Positions 57,094 through 64,000 of a stretch of DNA of 64,000 bases are shown in pieces. A program made the position numbers and the translations under genes. This DNA comes from Phytoseiulus persimilis (lineage: Eukaryota; Arthropoda; Arachnida; Mesostigmata; Phytoseiidae), in assembly GCA_037576195.1 (NCBI GenBank), contig CM075101.1, positions 8,804,001 to 8,868,000 on the forward strand. Reading direction: 5' to 3'. How positions within the stretch are numbered: the stretch's first letter is position 1; each line of letters starts with the position of its first letter. The notes under the pieces were generated by a model. It did no database searches and was not told where the DNA came from. It worked only from the letters and a program-made list of their open reading frames with translations.

Positions 57094-58941
57094 GGGTATA
57101 GGAAATCTGTACCCAATCGAGTCGGATGGATGCGTTTTTAAAGGGACCTCCGACCGCTGAGCTGGCGGCGCGTTCGCTGCTCCGCGTTTACATCCGCGAG
57201 ATCGTGCTCACATCTGTGGCGGAGAATTGAGAACACGGAGAAGCAGGCGCAAAAAAACCTCTGAGAAAGCGACTGAACTGAGCAGAAATTATCGAACTCT
57301 GAGTTAATCGTGCTGACTGACATGAAGTATCGTAGTCACCAAGCACTGAACGACTAGCGGATGACTCGAATGGAGACTACGAATGTCAGATCGAAGGAGA
57401 TCCATGTACTCATATCAATACGATACGGCGTAATCATCGTTACGTTTCGGATGAGCTGAGGAAGTGTGTGCAGAGAATATGAACCACAGTTCTCGGATCG
57501 CGAGGGTATGGGCGGGCCATGTGATACTCTAGAAGCAGTGGCGGATTCAACGGGTGGCGAAAGGGAAAATCGACGCATGATATTGGAATGGAGAGTCAGC
57601 CATGAATATTCAGTGAATTTCACGCAAATTTCATTTCGAGAGCCGCGCTCCTGGGTTTAGCTATTGTATCTGAAGCCGTGCCTGGCTTTCTGCTCGGCAA
57701 ATGTTTCAATCGCATTGTCCGAATTCAAGGAGTTGGCAACCTGTCGCTTCATATAGAGTGTACGGAAATTGTTGAGCGTGGTATCCGCTGAGGTGGCCCC
57801 ACGATATTCCCTCACAATTCTCAAAAAGCTCATGACGTGCTCCGCGCTCGCCGGCCCCACGGACAGGGTCTGGAATGGACGGCACAAGCTGTCACAGGAC
57901 CATTATGTTGTTGTTGAGCACAAAGTCCAGGTAGCTGAGCGGCATATCCTTCCAGAAATCACTGTGGTCGTGCTCGGGGTACATCTCTTTGAAACTGATC
58001 AACTCATAGTTCAAATCTGTCGCGAAAAACTCGGGAGGGATACGTTCTCATCAACACTACCACGCTGCGTTGCGCCTAACTCCATGTTACTCAACGTCTC
58101 GGGCACCAAGAGCCCGAACACGAAATCTATTTCTCGGGAACCCTTTTCGCGCACTTCCAGTGCTTGACTGTCTTTTTCAGCGACAAATTCTGCATGCCCC
58201 CCCCCCCCTCCCTGGTAATACTCGAGTATGATACTCGACAGAAAACCCAGGTCTGGTTTTGCACCATAAACGCAAGTCTCGCTGGCTCCCTCGCAGAGTA
58301 GAGAACAGATTCAGGTGAAATAAATTTTCACTCCTTCCAATCAGCTGGAGACTGGAGGGACCGTGGCTCACGGGCAATAGAGTTTCAGGTCGCCTTTCGA
58401 GACCATAGGTCCCCTAACTCATCTCTCCTTCCAGGAGGGGTGCCCCGACTAGTAGACAGAAGCATTTTCCCTTTCGCCACCCGTTGAATCCGCCACTGCT
58501 TCTAGAGTATCACATGGTCCGCCCATACCCTCGCGATCCGAGAACTGTGGTTCATATTCTCTGCACAGACTTCCTCAGCTCATCCGAAACGTAACGATGA
58601 TTACGCCGTATCGTGTTGATATGAGTACATGGATCTCCTTCGATCTGACATTCGTAGTCTCCATTCGAGTCATCCGCTAGTCGTTCAGTGCTTGGTGACT
58701 ACGATACTTCATGTCAGTCAGCACGATTAACTCAGAGTTCGATAATTTCTGCTCAGTTCAGTCGCTTTCTCAGAGGTTTTTTTTGCGCCTGCTTCCCCGT
58801 GTTCTCAATTCTCCGCCACAGATGTGAGCACGATCTCGCGGATGTAAACACGGAGCAGCGAACGAGCCGCCAGCTCAGCGGTCGGAGGTCCCTTTAAAAA
58901 TGCATCCATCCGACTCGATTGGGTACAGATTTCCTATACCC
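57094..58941. mobile_element. MULE-like element with 477-base inverted repeats
   Basis: The arms 57094-57570 and 58465-58941 are inverse copies that match almost everywhere, and start GGGTATAGGAAATCTGTACC. A perfect 9-base direct repeat GTGGGTGTC flanks the whole (57085-57093 and 58942-58950). Long inverted repeats plus a 9-base duplication are the signature of Mutator-like elements. The 894-base centre holds a hAT transposase fragment instead of a MULE transposase. A diverged piece of the same terminus occurs at 1611-1668. High arm identity points to recent movement, using a transposase supplied by another copy. Confidence 0.88.
57657..58170 (-). pseudogene. hAT transposase C-terminal fragment inside a MULE-like element
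   Basis: Reading leftwards on -, separate short frames give EIDFVFGLLVPETLSNMEL, then DLNYELISFKEMYPEHDHSD, then TLSVGPASAEHVMSFLRIVR and LNNFRTLYMKRQ. The last part aligns with the C-terminal dimerisation block of hAT transposases (pattern P-x-S-A-E-x3-S-x-L-R). Frame changes and stops separate the pieces. It differs from the two hAT genes in the window. It was either captured by the MULE-like element or inserted and decayed there. Confidence 0.55.
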
Positions 58942-59019
58942 GTGGGTGTCGGCTCCTCCTCTCCCTCGAAAATATAGATATATATAGTTCTGCTACACTG
59001 TTTGCGAGCCATTGGGTCC

Positions 59020-59290
59020 GTATCACAGTCCCGGCGATCAGCTAATGAATGCATTCCTGCAGACGGAAACTGAGCGCGCTGAATCCGAATTTCGGAGGGT
59101 TCTGTGAGACACCCACTCATTCGCCGAGTGTCGCCATCATGTTCATACCGGGAGTCAAGTGACGAGGACGAAATTCATCCGTGGGCCACAAATGGACATT
59201 GGATGCATCCGTCCCATGTTTCGGAGACTTTCTACACCGCTAAATCCCTTGGAGATCCGAATCCGACGGAATACTGAGAAACTTGGAAGT
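59020..59290. repeat. Dispersed repeat, uninterrupted copy
   Basis: The reverse complement of this stretch matches 29353-29425 joined to 32614-32792. It has no hAT at the matching point, so it gives the pre-insertion arrangement. Confidence 0.8.
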
Positions 59291-60319
59291 TTGGGCCCCG
59301 TTTCAGACACTCGATTCGCCCCGCCTGCGAATTTGCTGCATCTCGGTTGCATTCGAGTGTGAAAGCCGTGACGTCGGGAGAAACGCGCGCCGAGAGCTGC
59401 CTCATCCTTGTAGGCGAGGAATACAACCAAGCTCCCCTCAATGAGAACCGGCCGCTCGCCGCTAAGCGTCCATCAGCCTGGACTCTGAGTCTGGCCCACG
59501 CGGACTTTTTGTCGAATGGGATTCATGGAATATCTGGAGTAAAGAGTACAGGAGTCCTTTCGAACGTGAACATTCCGTCAGCGAGCGCCAAGACAGCTCG
59601 AAGACCTGGATCGTTCCTTGGAGATTGTCCTCACTTGTTGGACGCCAGAGTCGACCGTGCTGTGAACGGAACGCTGGGAACAGCATTTGTACTTCGAAAA
59701 TTGGCGAAGTCTAACAATTTTCATCGAGTTCGGTCTATCCTGAATAGAATAGGAAGAGAAACATTCGTACTCGGACTTCGAGATTGTGGGAGCGATATGC
59801 TTGACGGAAACTGCAGGTAGAGAGTGATCTCCCTATCTCATGGCAGCTCGAATTATAACTCAGTCCGCCGGATGGAAATGATCTATATCGCGGTCACTGT
59901 AAGGCATTTCTATCAGGGGCAGAAGCTTTCTTTCTCCATGCTCAGTTCGGATTTCAGATCATACGGAAAAGGAAGCAGCTTCAGAGCGCCTCGAATTTCT
60001 CTGCTCAGGACAGATGGCTGCACCCCACCGCTGAGATGGCTCAGCTAGGTGTAAGAACATCTTCTTCATCATTGCTCGGAATGAGTTTCTCGTGGAGCTT
60101 TCCTCTTGAGTGTTACATTTTGACTTGATAGAGAATTAGAGATTAGAGTAAAGATAAAGACAGTTGAAGACATAGAATCAGGAAATGCAGAGTAGTGGAC
60201 CCCGGCGGAACAAACGGACCGTGGAGGAGAACATTGGATTCGAGTCTGTAGAGTGCACCTTCCATAGTTCGATGATTTCATTTTTGGATGACGTATAGAT
60301 TTCCCGCAGCAAACATTCC
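59291..60319. other. No recognisable gene
   Basis: The + strand ORF at 59347-59820 (157 codons) is the longest but has no motif I recognise and overlaps frames on -. No other structure is seen. Confidence 0.4.
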
Positions 60320-60550
60320 CCGCTGGTCTGTAAGAGGAACCCGCGAGCGATAAAGCATGCTCCCAACCCGTGAACTCTGAAATTCAAAAATTCGCCGCCT
60401 GTCTGTAAGAGGAACCCGCGAATGGTAAATGATTCTCCACAACCTCTGGACCCTGGTAAACGAAGAAATTGGCTGCGAGTCTGTGAAAGGGACCCACAAT
60501 CGATAAATATGCTACTCAGCCCATGAACTCTGAAAAACAAAAACATTGAA
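60320..60550. repeat. Tandem repeat, ~76-base unit, three copies
   Basis: TCTGTAAGAGGAACCCGCGA at 60327 recurs at 60402 and, more diverged, at 60480. The periods are 75 and 78 bases. The - strand is open across it, so a 25-residue repeat (FRVHGL, then RGFLLQT) can be read, but there is no sign that it is translated. Confidence 0.75.
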
Positions 60551-60589
60551 CGCTAATCTGGATATGAGACCTGCGAGACCTAGAAATTA

Positions 60590-61700
60590 ATGGTAAACTG
60601 CAGATTCAAAGAGGTCGAGCTGCGTAGGAATGGTCGCCAGGGAATCCTTCGTACACGTGGTCGTTTTCCACGAGCCAGTGCTCCAAATCCGGAATGCGTG
60701 TTCCTCTTCGCTGTCTGCTAATACTGCAGGAGGCTCGGGCTCCTCTTCCGGTATGTCCAAATCATCAGGTGCTTGACTCGCGGGATCTTCGGGGTTCCCA
60801 ATACCGGCGTCGTCACCCGTGATTTGGAAGAGTCCGTGACGCGCGGAGGAGGCTCCAACTCTGAACTTGACCCGATTAATAAATTGTAGTGGAGAGATTT
60901 GCTCGGCATCCAATAAATTCCAAGACTGCGAACTGTTGAGTTCGTTGAGTCTTGTTGCCCGACTCGGCCTCGATCTGATGTGCATGGTCCCGCCGCGATG
61001 GATCTTCTGGTCGATGATTATGTCTGCCGCCATCTCCAGGATCAGTGAAATCGAATTTCAAACTGCGGCGTGTGTACCCAAACGGCGTCGCACTGCAGCT
61101 TTGTTTGATTCCACGGCGTTTTTTGGGCGTGCGATTATCCTGTAAACTGAGAGATCGTCGGGCCCGACCCGAGTTAACCAAAAGGTACGCACGTAGTTCG
61201 CGAGTATCTCGAGTTGCGGATGCGCAAGTTCCGCCGCCGCAGCTGCACAGTCTTCGAAGGCAGGCCTGATCTGGGCGGAAGGCAGGAGGGGCAGAGCACA
61301 GAAGCGCAGAACGTGTTACTGTACTTCCCCCGGACCACGAGGCTCCGCAGCCAAACCGATTATAGGAGACCTGGCCATTCGAATTACGCTTTGCGCGTAA
61401 TGGAACAGACAGCCTCGTTCTAGAGCATGAGGGAATTCCGATTGGGCTGCGGCCCTGATCGAACTATCCCAATCACTCATGAACTGCTGGACAGCCAAAC
61501 CTGGACTGGCTGCTTTCAAACACCCGAACACCCACCTGTAGGCAGGGGCCGACGCGGAATTCATGAGAGCACAAGCCACCATCCCGACGTGACCCTGCCA
61601 GTTCCCATGGATGGTGAATAACTGCGAACACAAATTCCTGGGAACAACTTTGTAGGTGGCGTCCGCGTGCATCATCACAGCGTCGTTAAGCAGCTGAAGC
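60590..61700 (-). pseudogene. MULE transposase, second type, copy 1
   Basis: The - strand segment at 61678-61316 has the MULE core: first Asp in MHADATYKV, then HGNWQGHVGMVACALMN, the second Asp in MSDWDSSIRAA, and the GCLFHYAQSVIR block. Farther left come GPDDLSVYR and AVESNKAA, aligned with GPEDLSLYR and IVESNNAK in the copy at 63406, and finally EQISPLQFINRVKFR near 60880. The order fits one gene, but it changes frame several times. It differs from the FLYWCH type, which has DGTFRV instead of DATYKV. A dispersed repeat at 61785-61951 lies just upstream. Confidence 0.75.
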
Positions 61701-61784
61701 GAGCTAGCGGTCGTTAGAACGAGCGCATTATGCTCAGCACTATAGGAGCTCAGAAGGCGCTCACCGTGGACAGTGCGTGTTGAA

Positions 61785-61951
61785 AGTACTTCGCCGGGCC
61801 CGTAGGCGCTTAGCCGAAGTACTCTGCCTGCCCCGAAGGTGCCTGGCCGGTCCGTACTACAGAACCGTCGGAATTCATAGCTGGCGCGCTCTCTCTCCCT
61901 CCCAAAAGAATGCGTCCATCAGCCTTGCTCCGGGACTGTGATCGTCACCCG
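61785..61951. repeat. Dispersed repeat, copy 2 (inverted copy at 4593)
   Basis: Matches the reverse complement of 4593-4728 with short insertions. It lies between the MULE transposase at 60590-61700 and the protease gene, and may be a terminal region of the MULE family. Confidence 0.7.
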
Positions 61952-62430
61952 AGCCATTGGCCGTTTGGGTGTAGGTTATTCGGTAGCCATCCAAGATGGC
62001 GGCTGAAGCAAATTCGAGGGAGAGGAGGCTTCTTGCCGGTAACTTTTCAAACTAAGGAGGGTGGTGAGCAGCTAGCTCTGGAGCAAAAGCCCGATGTAAG
62101 GGACAACCGAAGTGGGAAAGATCTGAGATGCTTCTTGTTAGAGTCATATGCCGCGCGTTGTTCGCGCCGCGCCTCAAAGATCTCCCGCTGCTCTCGCTGA
62201 GACATTCCAACGGCACCATCGGAATCAGTTGTGCAGTGAAAAAGCTGTAGCGAGACGTGTTCGACGTGGGCGTGAAGTAGGTACGGAAGCAAGTGAGTAG
62301 AGTCGGATGGCCTGTCGTTCAGGCGCATCCATAGAAGAGTTGTGTTACTATAACGGATAAAAGGTTCTAATCAGTCCGCGGAGCCCTCTCTTCCCGGCCG
62401 GCGATCGCAGCCGCGCGTGGTCGGAACAAA
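61952..62430. other. Stretch without a gene below the protease stop
   Basis: The region after the protease stop holds no supported ORF. A weak resemblance (GAGTCGGATGG, GCATCCAT near 62306-62332) to the 57094 terminus is noted but too short to call. Confidence 0.35.
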
Positions 62431-63282
62431 CTACCCCTGCAGAAGCTCGAACATCATTCGGCGGCGGAAGCAAGGCATGTTTTTCTGGGTGAAGGTCATC
62501 GGGGCGTCTTGCGCTTTGTAATCGGCATATTTCAGAGCGTACACTCCACAGTCGAAGCTGTTTTCCTGTCGAGGGATGTCGCGGACGTTAATCAGTTGCC
62601 AATCGTCGGTGTTGAGAGCGCTCCCCTTCTTGTCTTCAAGCTCCTCCGCGAGGTAATTCAGCAGCATTTCGAGACATGGGTCGTTACGGCCGCCCATAGA
62701 GTCAAAGTATTCGATACGCATGAACCGAATGTCGACGATGACTATGCTCCAGTGATTGACTGTGTGTATTGGGATGAGGACCATGCCTTTTCCGAATATG
62801 TCCTGTCGCTTCGTCCACGTACGAATCCCTTCATAGCCCATTTTGACATACAATAAGGAGAAGTGCGCGTTGAACGCGTGCACCTTGGGCAGGTATTGCT
62901 TTCCCTCGCTTCGCTGCACGATAAGATTGAGGTAGGCATCGATCACTGCGTCATTGAGCCATTGGCCATCTTGCAGAGTTTCAAGGTCAGCTCGTCTAAG
63001 AGATTGTCCTGATATTGTCGCGAGAACATGGTTCGCTGGTTTTTCGAGTGCGTCTCTTATCCTCTTTTGCATAACTTCAAGAGTCGGACTGTTGTGTGGG
63101 ATGGGAAAGACTGCCTGATGCGCCCCTTCCTGACTCTTGGCATACGTGTGGTCTCCGAACAAGTGATGGACCGGTTTGAGATCATAATCGTGATCATGCA
63201 TCATACCCTGGGCTGCTACCCATGGGTCCCATGCGGGGGGGACGGGAGACGAGACAGAGGGAACGATGGCGACAGTGACCAC
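62431..63282 (-). CDS. ULP1/SENP-type cysteine protease (C48)
   Basis: The 283-residue frame carries the whole catalytic core of the Ulp1/SENP family, which cleaves SUMO or other ubiquitin-like tags from proteins. Visible are LQDGQWLNDAVIDAYLNLI (substrate-channel start), the His in IPIHTVNHWSIVIVDI, the Asp in IEYFDSMGG, and the oxyanion Gln and nucleophile Cys in RQENSFDCGVYALKYADY. All are in place and the frame has no break. The first codon of the frame as given is GTG; the frame stays open upstream to an acceptor-like CATATTGCAG near 63324, so an upstream exon or the in-frame ATG at 63204 may be the true start. It lies 120 bases after a MULE transposase on the same strand, which suggests a transposon cargo gene rather than a host SENP. 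Confidence 0.88.
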   Translation of the reverse strand: MVTVAIVPSVSSPVPPAWDPWVAAQGMMHDHDYDLKPVHHLFGDHTYAKSQEGAHQAVFPIPHNSPTLEVMQKRIRDALEKPANHVLATISGQSLRRADLETLQDGQWLNDAVIDAYLNLIVQRSEGKQYLPKVHAFNAHFSLLYVKMGYEGIRTWTKRQDIFGKGMVLIPIHTVNHWSIVIVDIRFMRIEYFDSMGGRNDPCLEMLLNYLAEELEDKKGSALNTDDWQLINVRDIPRQENSFDCGVYALKYADYKAQDAPMTFTQKNMPCFRRRMMFELLQG

Positions 63283-63405
63283 TGAGGCATCTGCCAGTCC
63301 CGAGGGTACAAGCTCATGGCGAGTCGCGGCTGCAATATGATGAATGAAATGTACATTGGAACAGTCTCAAATTTTATTCAAGGCTCCGGTGATGAGCAGT
63401 GACAA

Positions 63406-64000
63406 TCATGGTAAAAGCTCGACGAAGACGTCTATGTTGCGCTCGAGGGGCTCACCTCCACCTGCTCTGAATTTCACACGATCGATGAGCTGTCTCGGCG
63501 AGATCAGGCCCTGCTCCAGACGGGTCCAAGCGCGGACAATCGTTTCTTGGTTCCGACGAGTCTCCCGACTTGGTGCGGACAAGATATTTTTTTCGCCACT
63601 GATGACCTGCTCGTAATGGACGATCGAGTCGAAGGCGAACTCGCAAACCATCGCTGGGAAGTGTGAAGAATCCCATGAAGTCATTCAGCGGGAAGCAGGG
63701 GACTCATGGTGGACTTGAGGCAATTCATAGAACAATTCTTCAAGATCGAACACACTCACCGACGACATCCCAAATCGGACCATTCCTCTTCAGGAGGCGC
63801 GCCAGTTTGGCATTGTTGGACTCGACGATATTATTCGTTCTCGTCGGAGCTCTGTAGAGTGATAAGTCCTCGGGTCCAATGACGTCCAGCCAATACGCCC
63901 TTATGTATTCGAGGAGGGGTTGCAGCTGATGATGATGAAAAAAGTATCAATGCATGAGGACGCTTATGGTGGGCGGGATCAAAAACACCAATAGAGCAAA
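63406..64000 (-). CDS. MULE transposase, second type, copy 2 (C-terminal part)
   Basis: The gene enters from beyond the window edge. An exon reads YIRAYWLDVIGPEDLSLYR and then TNNIVESNNAKLARLLK, the C-terminal Glu region of MULE transposases, down to GPIWDVVG. A candidate 106-base intron follows (63759-63654, GTGAGT to TTCCCAG). The last exon reads FDSIVHYEQVISG and ends QLIDRVKFRAGGG and VELLP at 63406. The frame looks open throughout. The protease gene follows downstream on the same strand. Homology with 60590-61200 supports the call. The catalytic aspartates would lie outside the window. Confidence 0.7.

Noticed and set aside
59347-59820. A 157-codon + ORF as a possible host gene
   Set aside because: No domain or homologous stretch seen, and it overlaps a dispersed repeat and - strand frames.
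60320-60550. A CRISPR-like array from three regular repeats
   Set aside because: The repeats are adjacent 76-base units that have drifted, with no unique spacers, in a eukaryotic transposon-rich setting.
62431-63282. The protease as a Polinton/Maverick-type adenain protease
   Set aside because: The order His, Asp, Gln, Cys with NHWSIVIVD and DCGVYALKYA fits SENP/Ulp1 better, and no Polinton capsid, polymerase or integrase is present nearby.

Overview
The window looks like a gene-poor, transposon-dense stretch of an invertebrate genome, most likely an arthropod. I base this on the families present: Ty1/copia and gypsy (mag-like) LTR elements, an R1-like LINE, hAT, pogo/Tigger and FLYWCH-type Mutator-like (MULE) DNA transposons, plus short TTAGG runs in a tandem array. 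The species cannot be fixed from this sequence. I recognise no ordinary single-copy host gene; nearly all coding sequence belongs to mobile elements nested in one another.

Layout. 1-5268: an inverted-repeat element, a MULE fragment, a LINE endonuclease fragment and a dispersed repeat. 5269-19003: a copia element on the + strand (copia A), split by a 5.2 kb insert that holds another MULE relic, a MITE and a pogo element; its 3' part has an envelope-like ORF, antisense ORFs and a tiny LTR-flanked copia derivative. 19004-19811: a pogo transposase relic. 19812-28671: a gypsy element on the - strand carrying two nested insertions, a TA-flanked foldback element (22152-22934) in its reverse transcriptase and a 4 kb MULE (24329-28326) in its gag. 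29165-32792: a dispersed repeat interrupted by a pogo-type array and by a hAT element with perfect terminal repeats and an 8-bp target duplication; that hAT itself contains two elements with inverted minisatellite ends.

33366-48341: two related hAT copies lie head to head as a large, old palindrome. The right copy keeps a spliced transposase gene and is interrupted by a 9.4 kb copia element (copia B, 37092-46474) with 5-bp target duplications and LTRs that look identical. 48440-52012: MITEs and tandem repeats. 52013-55867: a 5'-truncated R1-like LINE with an 11-bp target duplication. 57094-58941: an element with 477-bp inverted repeats and a perfect 9-bp duplication (MULE-like) holding a hAT fragment. 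60590-64000: two MULE transposase segments of a second type with, between them, an apparently intact ULP1/SENP-type cysteine protease gene.

The order of events can be partly read from the nesting: the hAT palindrome predates copia B; the dispersed repeat predates the hAT at 29426; gypsy predates its MULE and foldback insertions. The most novel leads are the protease gene next to a MULE, the sense and antisense membrane-protein-like ORFs at the 3' ends of both copia elements, and the several elements whose ends are inverted arrays of short repeats.
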